From Mytilus trossulus (Eukaryota > Mollusca > Bivalvia > Mytilida > Mytilidae): a stretch of DNA of 64,000 bases. How positions within the stretch are numbered: the stretch's first letter is position 1; each line of letters begins with the position of its first letter. The notes under the pieces are model-generated. The model saw nothing but the letters and a program-made list of their open reading frames with translations, was not told where the DNA came from and did no database searches. The translations under genes were made by a program, and so were the position numbers. Shown here one piece after another: positions 1 through 13,700 of this stretch. The stretch spans positions 50,586,686-50,650,685 of the forward strand of contig NC_086378.1 in NCBI RefSeq assembly GCF_036588685.1, in the 5' to 3' direction.

Positions 1-520
1 AAACTGTTTACACTGTACAACATTCCAACCTGATGCTTGATACCAAATATCTAATAGCTGTGATACATAGTAGTTGAGAAAAGCGTTATGAAAATTTTTC
101 ATTAATACCCCTATGTCTAATATATGTACTAAGTCTGTAAACAGGAAGTAGATGAGCGACAGACCTGAAAACCGCTTACACGATACAGCACCCCAACCTG
201 ATGCTTTATACCAAATAGCTAATAGCTGTGATACATAGTAGCTGAGAAAAGTGTTACGAAAATTTTTCATTAATACCCCTATGTCTAATATATGTACTAA
301 GTCTGTAAACAGGAAGTAGAAGAGCGACAGACCTGAAAACCCCTTACACGGTACAGCACCCCAACCTGATGCTTGATACCAAATATCTAATAGCTGTAAT
401 ACATAGTAGCTGAGAAAAGTGTTACGAAAAAGTGTTACGGACTGACTGACGGACGGACGGACGAACGGACAGAGGTAAAACAGTATACCCCCCCTCTCCT
501 TCGGAGCGGGGGTATAATTA
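1..520 (-). mobile_element. pearl/HINE-like element A: 168-bp repeats, microsatellite, hairpin
   Basis: Three units with a 168-bp period (aaac anchors at 1, 169 and 337) run into GACGGACGGACG microsatellite DNA at 436-472 and a terminal hairpin at 484-516 (TATACCCCC ... GGGGGTATA). This order is that of pearl-family and Helentron-related non-autonomous elements of bivalves. The element is cut by the window start. Confidence 0.7.
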
Positions 521-1880
521 TTACTGTTAATTTATTTACTTAGCTGGCACTGATAACGGTAATTAAAGAGCAATTTAAAATATGACAGGTGTGCTTTTTC
601 TTTTATATTGTCTTAATTACATGTACTTAGCCAAGTGGCATTTATAACCATGCTAATTTTTATTCCGATTAAGTTGATGCCCTGACCTCTTTTGATCTCT
701 AGTTAACACTTGCCAATAATATAAACATACAGACCATGAAAAGAAAACTTGTTAAGTATGAAAATGGGAAAGAACAAGAGCAAAGTCGGCTCTGGACCTG
801 CAGCGCTGGCACTTCATGGAAACATAGGTGCTTACCAATCGCAGCATAATAGTATGTAGCATTGGATAATAAAGGGAATTGTGAAAACAAAAGGAAATTG
901 AGTACAGGTTTTTTATATATAAAATGCAAGAAATATGACAATTTTTGAAGATCAAAGTCCCAAAACTCTGGAACAACATATAAAAAATCATAAAAAGTGA
1001 AAGGGAACCAGGCATTACAAATTCCAGCCTTATTTTAAAATTTCAATTCAATCGGATGAAGCATTTTTGAATTAGTGCACAACATACAAGAAAAACACAT
1101 TTTTTTTTAACACCAAAGTCCCACAACTCTAGAAGAACACATCGAAAAATCAGAAAAAAACGAAAGGGAACCAGGCATTACCTATTCTAGCCTAATTATA
1201 AAATTTCGGATTAATCAGATGAAGCATTTTTGAGTTACTGTACGACATTCAAGAAATATGGCATTTTTTAAAAAATCAAAGTCCCATAACTCTGGACACA
1301 TTGCAAAATTGGAAAAAAAAAGGTAACCAGACATTACCAATTCCAGCCTAATTTTAAAATTTCAGTTCAATTGGATGAAGCATTTTTGAATTCATGAACG
1401 ACATACAAGAATAAAGAGCTTGGCCGAGTGCAGCATGATATGACCGCAATGGTCGACAAGTGTTGAAACACTTCTAAAGTGGACACAATAATATGTTTGA
1501 CACAGTAATTTGCTGGACACAGAAATTTCATTAGTACTAAAAAGCACCACTTTGGCCCTTAATAGGTTGGAAAAACTGCAAGTCCTAGCTAAAATTCTCT
1601 GTTGGAAATTTCATAAGGACTCTAAAGAAAAAAAAAACCTTTGAAATTGGACGAGAAATAAAAAAGTTTGTTTTTTGGGATTGAGCACCACTTTGGCCCC
1701 AAATAGCTCGGAAACGGTACAAGCTACGTTCAGTGCAGAAGTTCATAAGGAAAACAATGAAAAAATCAAAATGAAAATAAGATGAAAAATAAAAATTTCA
1801 TGAACAAAAAAGAGAAGTCCGTTTTAGCCCCTTTTAGCTCTGAACCTTTAAGTCCTAGCTCAAATCTGTAAAAATTCACT
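520..1880. repeat. segmental duplication, copy A
   Basis: The stretch 520-945 matches 5620-6040 almost base for base, and 993-1880 matches 6703-7650. It contains imperfect repeats built on GGAACCAGGCATTAC and CCAAAGTCCCA. From about 1417 it holds the head of the X-type element (GCATGATATGACCGCAATGG). No genes. Confidence 0.75.
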
Positions 1881-1929
1881 TATTTTCTATGATACTCTTT
1901 GATCTCACCAATCTTAGTATTTACAATTA

Positions 1930-2475
1930 CGTGTATTTCATTTCTCAAACAAAATCTTCATATTAAAGTGATCAATGACTTGTTTGTAGAGCTTTTATTG
2001 CTGATCATTTTTGCAATTTTTTATTTTTTTTCTATCTATTAAAACTTATTAGATAATAGCCAAAAACATTAAAATTGGCCAAAAATAGTCTTTTATATGC
2101 AATAACCCCTATGTGGGGGCCATCCGACAATTTTAACTCAAAAGTAACTAAGGTAGATCTTGTCAATCTGAACATTTGTCACCCTGTCAGATTTTCTCAA
2201 TCTGTTACAGTTTCCAAGATGGCAGTTAATATTTGCATTTTACCCCTATGTTCTATTTTTAGCCTTGGCAGCCATGTTGGTTGTCCGGCAGAAATGTTGT
2301 TCACAACATTTAAACTAGTTACCCTAAGGATGATTGTGGCCAAGTTTGGTTCCATTTTGGCTTGGCAGTTTCAGAGAAGAAGATCTTTGAAAAAGTTAAA
2401 GGACTGACGATGACAGACGACGATGGACGCCAAGTGATAGAAATAGCTCACTTGGCCCTTTAGGTCAGGTGAGCT
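1930..2475 (+). mobile_element. GCTCACCTG-type pearl-like element, 3' part
   Basis: It ends in GACGACGATGGACGCCAAGT and a terminal hairpin at 2445-2475 (AGCTCAC ... GTGAGCT). Its body has CAATAACCCCTATG and CCATGTTGGTTG phrases shared with 6061-6700 and 10748-10850. The frame at 2075-2407 is a shadow. Confidence 0.6.
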
Positions 2476-3344
2476 TAAAACTAGAAATTTATATACCTAT
2501 AAATTTGCTTCCATTTGGTCTCATCAGTCAGGGTAGGAATCAAATTCATGGTTTCAAGAAATATCTATATCATCTGACTTTCCCTGAGACCTTCCTGGTT
2601 CTAAAAGTTAGTACATAATTGTTAATGTACATAGCTATTCCAAACTTGAGCTTTTAATTTTTTTTAAATCATCAATTTTTATTTTCATTTCAAAAATTGT
2701 ATTCAGAGGATATTTAATATTTGACAACAAATAAAAATAAATAATTTAAACTGAACCAGGAAAGTTTCGACCTGCCAGTTAAGCATTAGGACATGCAAGT
2801 ATTTACATATATATGAACATAAATACAATAAAAATTTGATGCCTGAAAACTGTAGAAGCAAGACAAAATACTCTACCAACTGAGGATTACCCCATACAAT
2901 TTAGCTAATCTATTGGGAGTCCTCAAAACAAAATTATATTAATAAAATAATATACAAAAAGGTGAGTTGACCAAAGAAATAAAAAACAATACCTTATACA
3001 CAACAAACAAGCAAGTAAAATGTCATATGAAACAAGTATTAACTATTATATTAATTTTACACAGTATTTTCAGAAAATTTCCAAATCTTCAACTGTCCAT
3101 GTTTTATGGGTGAACAGAACTTCAGCTGATAATGTGATTAAACTTTTGTTGTATACATCCTTTGTATAGTATAATTCATTAGTTTGAAGTGCAGATTTTG
3201 AATATTCTATAGGAAAAGTATGATTTAAGGCGTATAATACAAGCATATCAATAACAATATAGACTAGCTACATCCCTTTTTGATATTTATCCCATGGCTT
3301 TTTTTCAAGATGCACTTTATATTTTCTTATCAAGTTAGTTATAA
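2476..3344. other. intergenic or intronic AT-rich sequence
   Basis: No exon, RNA or element boundary recognised. Confidence 0.5.
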
Positions 3345-3620
3345 GAATAGAGGATGTGGTATGATTGTCAATGAGACAGTCATCTGGAAAGGTTCCAAGT
3401 ACAAATAAAAATTTATCTACAGGTTACCGTACGGCTTTCAACAATGGACAAGAATCCACAACATAAAGTAAGCTGTAAAAAGCCCCTAAACAAGAAAATG
3501 TGACACAATTCAAGATAACAACAAACCTTTATAAATTTAGATTTACCTTTATAAATCAAGGCATCATGCATCCCCTGTAGGTCGATATTAACAGAGATTT
3601 TCATATACAATGCTATAAAC
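3345..3620 (+). repeat. dispersed SINE-like repeat, diverged
   Basis: GATGTGGTATGATTGTCAAT and GGTTACCGTACGGCTTTCAA are phrases of a very common bivalve interspersed repeat. Related pieces occur near 31790, 43710 and 59350 (opposite orientation). The 65-residue minus-strand frame here is a shadow. Confidence 0.45.
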
Positions 3621-3913
3621 CTCTTTATATAAGCAAAAGTAATACATGCATATAACTGCCAATAAGTGCACTCTAAATCTAAGACTACTTTTTAACTCAT
3701 GTAATTTATATCAAAAGAGCAAAACCTAAGAAGATATAATTGTAACAGGATGCTGTTATAGATGTCCAAAAAAACACAAATTGAATTCTCCTTCAAATCA
3801 AAAACTATCTCCAGGGCCTGTATAATTCTAGAAATGCCCCTCACACTAACCTTGTATGATCAGTGAATGTGCCTTGCTAAAACATAGGGTAATCCATGAT
3901 TACAAAGTTCGCC

Positions 3914-3935
3914 TCATCTGCAACATTCTTTGTAC
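3914..3935 (-). CDS. possible terminal exon of the host gene (tentative)
   Basis: An acceptor-like TTTGTCTTAG at this point would complete the split codon TG|G of the sixth exon and give WYKECCR then TGA. It is the first compatible acceptor I found downstream, but it is too short to trust. The true end may lie elsewhere or outside the window. Confidence 0.2.
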
Positions 3936-3994
3936 CTAAGACAAACCTATAAAACACAATAATTCATAAAAGTAAGAGCTTTACCTAAGGAGGG

Positions 3995-4675
3995 TCAACT
4001 ATGCATGAAATGTAGGTCAAATTACATGATCCTAGACCATATAGTGACTGAGAAATGAACTCGACATAAACTTTAACCAAAGTCAATCAAGCATGAAATG
4101 TAGGTCAAATTGACCTATTTTGGTATGGATGCTGACAGGCTCCCAAAGTTACATCCCCACATCAAGTGACACGATCCTAGGTCATAAAGTATCCGAGAAA
4201 TGAACTCGGATGTAAACTTTAACCAAAGTCAATAAAAGCATGAAATGTAGGTCAAATTGACCAATTTTGGTATGGATGCTGACAGGCTCCCAAAGTTACA
4301 CTCCCACATCAAGTTATATGATCCTAGGCCACATAGTATCTGAGAAATGAACTTCGACGTAAACTTTAACCAAAGTCAATCAAGCATGAAATGTAGGTCA
4401 AATTGACCTATTTTGGTATGGATGCTGACAGGCTCGCAAAGTTACATCCCCACATCAAGTTACATGATCCTAGGCCACATAGTATCTGAGAAATGAACTC
4501 GGACGTAAACTTTAACCAAAGTCAATCAAGCATGAAATGTAGGTCAAATTGACCTATTTTGGTATTGATGCTGACAGGCTTGCAAAGTTACATCCCCACA
4601 TCAAATTACATGATCCTAGGCCACATAGTATCTGAGAAATGAACTCGGACGTAAACTTTTAACCAAAGTTAATCA
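3995..4675. repeat. 146-bp tandem array, about 4.5 units
   Basis: The anchor AAACTTTAACCAAAGTCAAT recurs at about 4070, 4215, 4361, 4507 and 4654. Units share GCATGAAATGTAGGTCAAAT and GGATGCTGACAGGCT. It resembles the core array at 20930-21840, so it is probably the core of a pearl-like element without its hairpin end. It lies about 30 bp from a host exon. Confidence 0.85.
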
Positions 4676-4702
4676 ATGTGTACTTACATTTTTAATACTT
4701 AC

Positions 4703-4769
4703 CAATCACTTGGTGTGAAAGTTGAAGGAGCCTTCCTTTTCCTCTTGCCAGTTTTGAGTGATACAACTC
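4703..4769 (-). CDS. host gene, sixth coding exon (basic)
   Basis: This exon is 67 bp. It takes up phase 1 and leaves phase 2 at GATTG|GTAAGT, a consensus donor. The peptide RVVSLKTGKRKRKAPS repeats the TGKRKRK-like basic character of the previous exon. It lies immediately beside a 146-bp tandem array. Confidence 0.72.
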
Positions 4770-7700
4770 CTATTAATTCATTATTATTATAGGTTCAAGA
4801 TAGGAATTAAATATTAAACAAGATGAACTGTGAGCTATTACTCACAAAAGTCTACCCCCGCTAACCATATCATTATAGGATCTGCAAGTTCGTAAACAGA
4901 AAGTAGAAGAGCAGCAGATCTGAAAACCACTTACACAATACAGCACCCCAACCTGATACTTGATAACAAATATCTAATAGCTGTAATACATAGTAGTTGA
5001 GAAAAGTGTTACGAAAATTTTTCATTAATATCCCTGTCTAATTTATGTACTAAGTCCGTAAACAGGAAGTTGAAGAGCGACAGACCTGAAAACCGCTTAC
5101 ACAGTACAGCACTCCAACCTGATGCTTGATATCAAATATCAAATAGCTGTGATTCATAGTAGCAGAGAAAAGTCTTACGAAAAATTTTCATTAATACCCC
5201 TATGTCTAATATATGTAATAAGTCCGTAAACAGGAAGTAGAAGAGCGACAGACCTGAAAACTGTTTACATGGTACAGCACCCCAACCTGATGCTTGATAC
5301 CAAATATCTAATAGCTGTGATACATAGTAGTTGAGAAAAGTGTTATGAAAATTTTTCATTAATACCCCTATGTCTAATATATGTACTAAGTCTGTAAACA
5401 GGAAGTAGATGAGCGACAGACCTGAAAACCACTTACACCGTACAGCACCCCAACCTGATGCTTGATACCAAATATCTAATAGCTGTAATACATAGTAGCT
5501 GAGAAAAGTGTTACAAAAAAGTGTTACGGATGGACTGACGGAAGGGCGGACTGACTGACGGACGGACGGACATAGGTAAAACACTATACCCCCCTCTCCT
5601 TCGGAGCGGGGGTATAATTATTACTGTTAATTTACTTAGCTGGCACTGATAACGGTAATTAAAGAGAAATTTAAAATATGACAGGTGTGTTTTTTCTTTT
5701 ATATTGTCTTAAATACATGTACTTAGCCAAGTGGCATTTATAACCATGCTAATTTTTATTCCGATTAAGTTGATGCCCTGACCTCTTTTGATCTCTAGTT
5801 AACACTTGCCAATAATATAAACATACAGACCATGAAAAGAAAACTTGTTAAGTATGAAAATGGGAAAGAACAAGAGCAAAGTCGGCTCTGGACCTGCAGC
5901 GCTGGCACTTCATGGAAACATAGGTGCTTACCAATCGCAGCATAATAGTATGTAGCATTGGATAATAAAGGGAATTGTGAAAACAAAAGGAAATTGAGTA
6001 CAGGTTTTTTATATATAAAATGCAAGAAATATGACAATTTTAGCATGATATACATCTATTAAATTTTGGCCTTGGCAGCCATGTTGGTTGCCCGTCAAGG
6101 ACTACGGATATAATTTTAAAAATAGATACCATAAGGATGATTGTGGCCAAGATTGGTTCCATTTGGCCTGGTAGTTTCAGAGGAGAAGATTATTATTTGC
6201 GAAATTTTAACCCTCGCTAACACTCGGGATTAAAATTTTACACAAACAATGCAACCCATGTTAAAATCTCCAATAAACCATGGCTGCCACGAATTATTTC
6301 TTAGTCAAAAACGTTAAAATTGGTCAAAAATCATCATTTATGGGCAATAACCCCTTTGCAAGGGCATCCGACAATTTTGGCATAAATGGAACTTAGGTAG
6401 ATTTTGACATTCTGAACATTTTTGCCTATGTCAGATTTTCTCTATCTGCAATGGTTTTCAAGAAATTAGTCAATATTTGCATTTTACCCCTATGTTCTAT
6501 TTTTAGCCCTGGCGGCCATCTTGGTTGACTGACATGGACATCATACCCTAAGGATGATTGTGGCTAGGTTTCGTTCCATTTGGCCTGGCAGTTGCAGAGG
6601 AGAAGATTTTTGTAAAAAGTTAACGGACGACGAAGACGATGACGACGACGGACGCCAAGTGATGGGAATAGCTCAGTTGATCTTTCAGGTCAGGTGAGCT
6701 AATAAAAAGTGAAAGGGAACCAGGCATTACAAATTCCAGCCTAATTTTAAAATTTCAATTCAATCGGATGAAGCATTTTTGAATTAGTGTACAACATACA
6801 AGAAAAACGCATTTTTTTAACACCAAAGTCCCACAACTCTAGAACAACATATAGAAAAATCAGAAAAAAAACGAAAGAGAACCAGGCATTACCTATTCTA
6901 GCCTAATTATAAAATTTCGGATTAATCGGATGAAGCATTTTTGAGTTACTGTACGACATTCAAGAAAAATGGCATTTTTAAAAAAAATCAAAGTCCCATA
7001 ACTCTGGACACATCGCAAAATTGGAAAAAACAAAAGGTAACCAGACATTACCAATTCCAGCCTAATTTTAAAATTTCAGTTCAATTGGATGAAGCATTTT
7101 TGAATTCATTAACGACATACAAGAATAAAGAGCTTGGCCGAGTGCACCATGATACGACCGCAATGGTCGACAAGTGTTCATTTGGGCAAGTGTTGACACA
7201 CTTCTAAAGTGGACACAATAATATGCTTGACACAGTAATTTGCTGGACACAGAAATTACATTAGTACTAAAAAGCACCACTTTGGCCCCTAATAGGTTGG
7301 AAAAACTGCAAGTCCTAGCTCAAATCTGCTAAAATTCTCTATGTTGGAAATTTCATAAGACTCTAAAGAAAAAAAAAACCCTTTGAAATCGGACGAGAAA
7401 TAAAAACGTTTGTTTTTTGGGATTGAGCACCACTTTGGCCCCTAATAGCTCGGAAACGGTACAAGCTACGTTAAATCCGTCGAGACTCTACCAGTGCAAA
7501 AGTTCATAAGGAAAACAATGAAAAATGAAAAAATCAAAATGAAAATATGAAAAATAAAAATTTCATGAACAAAAAAGAGAAGTCCGTTTTAGCCCCTTTT
7601 AGCTCTGAAACCTTAAGTCCTAGCTCAAATCTGTAAAAATTCACTTTGTTGGAAAAAATATGACTACTTTTGACATAACTGAAAATCGAAATTGTCAATT

Positions 7701-10700
7701 TTATTTAATATAAAAAGAAATTCAGGTTTAAAGATATTTTTTAGCCTACAACTTTTGAAAATTTACTGGATTTTTTTCCCTTAAATTGACGATTGTTGTT
7801 GGAAGGGACTTGGACAATATTCATGACATGGTCAAATTACAACTAGATGGAAAATTAGACGCCTTTTTCGTGCCACCGTGACAATAAGTGAAGGGCATAT
7901 TGTTTATACTGATCCATCTGTCCGTTTGATGTTTTAGAACAGAATAAAACATAAATTATGGATGGATGGACAACAGACAGACGATAGATAATGGATGAAA
8001 ATGCTTAGTGATGGCAAAAACTTGCAAGCCTTTCAGGCTAAGTGACCAAAACAGAAACCAATAATACAAATCAGCAATTCTTACTTTTCTTGTTTTCTTG
8101 CTTTTCAGCTATTTTACTGCTGCTTGGAGTATATATTTTTCTAGGAATTCTTTTCCTTTTTGGATAGGAAATTGGAGTTTCCATTGTTGGTAGATCTGCA
8201 AAAGATGAATATCATATTTGACAGATGTTTCACTATCAACTGTTTCATTACCAGGACCAAAATAAAAAAAATAATGTATGATCTGACAAAAAAAAAAAAA
8301 AAAGCTGTGTCAAGTCTTGTATTGCTGTTTTATATTTCAGAATATTTATGTGTCCGTGTTGTTACCAATTCCACTCTGAATGTAAATCATAATAATTTTG
8401 CGCTTGACACGAACCAGCTAGTAACTATTGCAAGAAAGGTAACTAGAGGCTCCAAGGAGCCTGTGTCGCTCACCTGTTTTCAAATTTGTCTAAATCTTTC
8501 TTTGAGGATGATTTCAGACCCACTGGCTTTATTTTCTAGATCTTGTCCTACTTAACATTTTTGCTGTTCAAACTTTCAATATATCTATAACAGTTTAAAA
8601 GATACTTTTTAAAGCACTAAAATCAATGAAAATATAAAAATAGAGGATATGGTAATAAACAAGTAATAAACATTTAAGGGCAATAAATCCAATAACAAGT
8701 GGTCATTTGAACTGTGTGTAGAGCTTTTATTGCTGAACATATTTGCAATCTAAAATATTTTTTTTTCTATCTATAATCACTGTGCTTAAACGGCTGTGGG
8801 TAACTTAGTTACCCACAGCCCAAGATGGCGCAAGACATCTTCTGTTTATATAGATTTTAGTTATTTTAAAGCAAAACAAAGTTGTTTTAACGAAGATAAA
8901 GCTTTCAAGAAGATGTATATCAGTTTCGCCCGTACTGATAAAAGTAGAAATAACTCAAGTATAAAACAATAAGTCGAAAAACAACTGATTTTAAAAGTCC
9001 AAAAGAGGTCCGTAACTTTCACAAGAGATATCCGTAACTTTTTTTACGTAATTTACAGAGATGTCCGTAACTTCATGATGTGTCTTTAACTTTTCTCAGA
9101 ATTTATATTGTTATACACAAAAATATAAAGGTAAGCTATGAAATATCGTAAGTTGGTATACAACTACATTTAGTTACAGTAAAGAGTAAAGGTTAACGCC
9201 TTACTTATTCCCAAAAACGGCAAGGGGAATTCATAGTCAGAAGTTCCAATTTTCGAAACGATCCCTTAAAGCAAATCACTAAACCCCTTCAACATTTTTT
9301 ATTCTAGATTATATGTGATATCACTCTGTCTGTTTTACTCATAAAATTACAGCAACACAGTACTGCAACATACATTTTTACAATAACAAACCACGGCTGT
9401 CCTTCATCAACTAGTTTAAGATGAATATTAAGAAGCCGAAAAATCTGAACATGTAGCTTAAATGTTTTTCTTCTATGCGGTGCCAATATTCAAATTTTCA
9501 GATGAAATTACAAAAGGGAATAAACCGTACATTAATACTAAAACAATGAAAATATCTTAGCCTTATTTTTTAAGAAACCAGGACTAGTTGGGTTAATAAA
9601 CTTTCTTCATTATTTACTTGTGTTACTCATTGAAACGTAGTGCAATTACATATATGTAATTTCAAATAGATTTGCCAGGATCACATTGTTGTTTTTCTTC
9701 AAACAGTTGAAAATAAAATTTCTACTGGGATAATGATTTATTGAGTTCTTTGAAACCCTGTCTCTCCTTCGGTAGCTGTTAATAGTGGAAAATCACTGGT
9801 ATAAAGCCCATGCCCGTAAATGCAGTTACGGTTAGCCGTAGATGGCATACGAAAATATTGGGCATTATATTTTCTAGCTTTTACCGGTAAGCCTTATAAA
9901 ATTGTTACAATTGTTGAATTTTGCAATTTAGGAAAAGGTCAGTGTCTCAAGATTTAATATAGACCAGAATCATGTTTATTATATGTCTAGCTATTTCATT
10001 TTTAAAGCTCTAAGTGAGCTGTAAGATGCGTGTACCTGCTGCTTTTTCTACAGTTTAGATGCCCTTAACTTGTAAAGCGGATGCGTGTAACTTGCAGATC
10101 TAATGATTGTAAATTGCAGTAGCTGAAGTTTATTGCATGTTTATTGTACAAATTATCCTGTATTGGTACGCAATTTTATGTTATATTTTCATGAACGTAG
10201 AGAGCGTGGCACTCTTCCTATACGAGGCATCGGATTTAACGTCCCTAATCTGACCGGACCTGACTGTGTATTTGTACATCCAGCACAGCTAAACGGACCA
10301 AAGTTAAGCGCTTAAGTTGGTATTATCCCCATGTTTGTGAGTGTCATTTTCTTCGGTGTCCTCTACCACGTGGAAAAGGAAAACAAATGTCAGATCATTA
10401 TGTATAAAGAATCCTTATATACGCAAAAATTATGCATCCAAAGGCTACAACAGAAAAATTACCCACGGCCAGAGTTTTCGGTTAAGAAAAGTTACGGACT
10501 GTGAGTGAGTGAGTGATCTTTTGCCATTTTTAAAATTGTTCTTACGCTAAGCTAAGACAAAATGCATTACATTTTTTGTTTTCAGTTGATTATTTTGCCT
10601 TAGATACAATACATTGACAACTTGTAATGAATTATTAATGCGTAAATCTAAAGATATTTGATAAAATTAAAATCGCATTATTTTACGCCGCCATATTGGG

Positions 10701-13700
10701 CTGTGGGTAACTTAAGTTACCCACAGCCGTTTAAGCACAGTGATAATAGTTTATGAGATAATAGCCAAAAGCATTCAAATTTGCAAAAAACTGTCATTTA
10801 TGGCCAATAACCCCTATGCAGGAGTTTTGCTATTGGAAACCCCAGAAATTGGTAGGATCAAAATCTAAACTAGGAAGTGCACAATGGGAACATGCAACAA
10901 AGATTCTCTGACAGTTTTATGGAATTCCCTTCAGTAGTTTAGGGACGGAAGGATGAACGGACGGACACAACGAATACTATATACCCCGTTTTTTTAAGCG
11001 GGGGTAAAACTAAATAATGTATCAAATTATTACAATAAAATATCAATGAAAGACTCTTTTTTTTTTTTTACAAAATTTTAAAAATAAAGATTGATAGTCA
11101 TGTTACTGTAAAGGACAGTTGAAAGTATAATTAAAGAAATTGTTCATTGTAACTTTAGGCCAAATTGTAATATATGGACTGGCAGGCCACTCCAAAAGGC
11201 CCTCAGTGTCTTGAACTATTTCTTAAATATTGACCTTAATCACATGAAATATTTGTACAAGGTAAATAAATCCTTGTATCCACCTCATCAAAAGTCATAA
11301 ATTGTATAATATACAATTATGACCTTCATGGAAAGTTAATACAGTCAAACCTGTGAAAACCGGACCCTGAGTAAACCGGTTTCCTGTCAATTCCGGCCGA
11401 AAATTAAAGTCCCATTTCCCTCCCTTAATATTCTTTGCAAAAATATCCCTTGTAAACCGGACCCTGTCTATTCCGAATTCCGATCTAATTATCTAGTCCC
11501 AATACAGTAAATTACTTTAATTATTACCTGTCAAAACCGGTTTGGCTTTTTATCATAACGGTATTGATTGATGTCAATCAAACTGATCAAGAGCGTGTGT
11601 TGTGGTTGTTTACACAAAGGGTTTCTTCAGGGTATAAAATTAGCAAGGTAACAAAAAGTGAATTAAAAGTAAAGTGAACTGTTTTTACAACCATTAAAAA
11701 GATTTTCCTTAGAATATGTTAGTTTAAACAAATATTAATATGGAGACTTGAAGTACGCCAATAAAAGAGGAAAATTGATTTTGAAAACAATGTGAACTGA
11801 ACACACCATTGCCAAAAAAGGTCTCGTGAATGAATCTACATTGAAACAAAAGTAAGATCTTATTCAGGAATCTGATAAAGGAAAAAAACGTTCTTGGTTC
11901 ATTTCACTGTTCACTGGATCGATTAATCATTGAATGAGACGAAGGAATTATGTTTTCATGATTCTAGGTAACCCTTTGTGAACCTCGATGAAAATGTTGA
12001 TATTGTATCCAAAATTGATAAATCACGGAAGAGGTTATTTCCTGCGGGCATAGCCCAAGGGAAATTCCCCCTTTCGAGATTTAACAATTTTGGATATTAA
12101 CTTTTCATGAAGGACATAATTGTTTTATTATACTAAACACTAAACATTGGACTTGTTTTAACCCATTTTACAAGCATCAGCGTAAAAGTTTCATTTCAAA
12201 AACTAACTAGTCTTTGAGACTTTCAGGAAATTTACCAAAGTTGGAATTGCAACTTTTGGAATCAGAGCATTTCAAAACATTTCATTAGTTTTTATGATAT
12301 ATATATATGGTAAGTCTTGTAGAATGATTCCAAAAATCAAGCAGTCTTTTTAAGACTTTCAGAAAATTTACAAAACTTGGAATTGAAATTTTTTGAAATC
12401 TAAGTGTTCCATGTAATTCCAATAAATAAAATGTAGCAAAAGAGATTAATTGCAAGTTAAATTTTGAAAAATTAATGAGTCTTTGAGACTTTCAGGAAAT
12501 TTACCAAAAATGGAAATCTGAACATTCAAAAATATTTTGTTTGTTTTTGCAATGTAAGAATAGTAAGTTTTGAAGAACATTTTCAAAGATTTGCCAGTCT
12601 TTGAGACTTTCAGGAATTTTCTTAAAACTGGAATTGGCATTTTTTTAAAATCCAAGTGTGCATATCTTTTTATATGTTATTGTAAAACACAATTAGTTTC
12701 AAGGAACATTTCCAAATTTTAAACAGTCTTTGAGACTTTCAGGAAATTTACCAAAGTTGGAATTGCCATATTTGGAATCCAAACATACAGTATTGTTCCA
12801 ACTGTTATACTAATACATAATAAAAAGCTTCGCCGAGCGGAGCATGATACGACCGCAGTTGTCGACAAGTGTTCATTTGGGCAAGTATTGACACACTACT
12901 AAAGTGGACACAATAATGTGCTGGACACAGTAATTTGCTGGATACAGTAATTAGCTGGACACAGTAATATACTGGACACAGAAATTAAGACCCTTGTAGC
13001 AGGGAAACCGTAAGTCCCAGCTCAAATTTGGAAAGAATCAAACGGGTTGGAAATTTCATAAGGAATCCAAACAAAAACCAGGTGCTCCGCAGGGCGCAGC
13101 TTTATACGACCGCAGAGGTCGAACCCTGAACAGTTGGGGCAAGTATGGACAAAACATTCAAGCGTGATACAGCTCTGAATTTGGATTGTGATCAAATTTT
13201 TGACATTACATGTTTTTTTTTACACAAAACAAATGTCAAGATTTTACAAATCAATTAAAGATTTCTTCTTCAAACTTTTTAAATCTAAAATTAAATAGTT
13301 GACACAGCATAGGTTTCTGACACAGAATGAATGTGGTCTAATGAACTTAAAATATTTTTTTTGCCTTTGAGCAATTCACTATGCTGTTGAATATTAATCC
13401 TCTCAAAAAAATGTTTGAAGAAATTTTCTTTTTATTTATGAAATCTGAAATGAGAAAAATTTAAATCCCCCCCCCCTTTTTTTTCACATCCCCGTCCCTT
13501 TTTCCAAAACTGATATCAATTCAAATTTCTAATGGAGTTTGCAACAATAACTACTCTTTTAAATACATCATAAAATATTAAAATGTAAAATAAAGTGCTT
13601 GTTATCACTGAATGGTAAAGATTGGTTGGTAGTAAAAGTGAATATACATTGTTTATTGTATAAAACAATAAAAAAAACTTCATCAGCAACATTTTATATT

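Noticed and set aside
5132-5584. 150-residue minus-strand open frame
   Set aside because: It is a translation of the 168-bp tandem repeat and the adjoining microsatellite; the peptide repeats with the DNA period.
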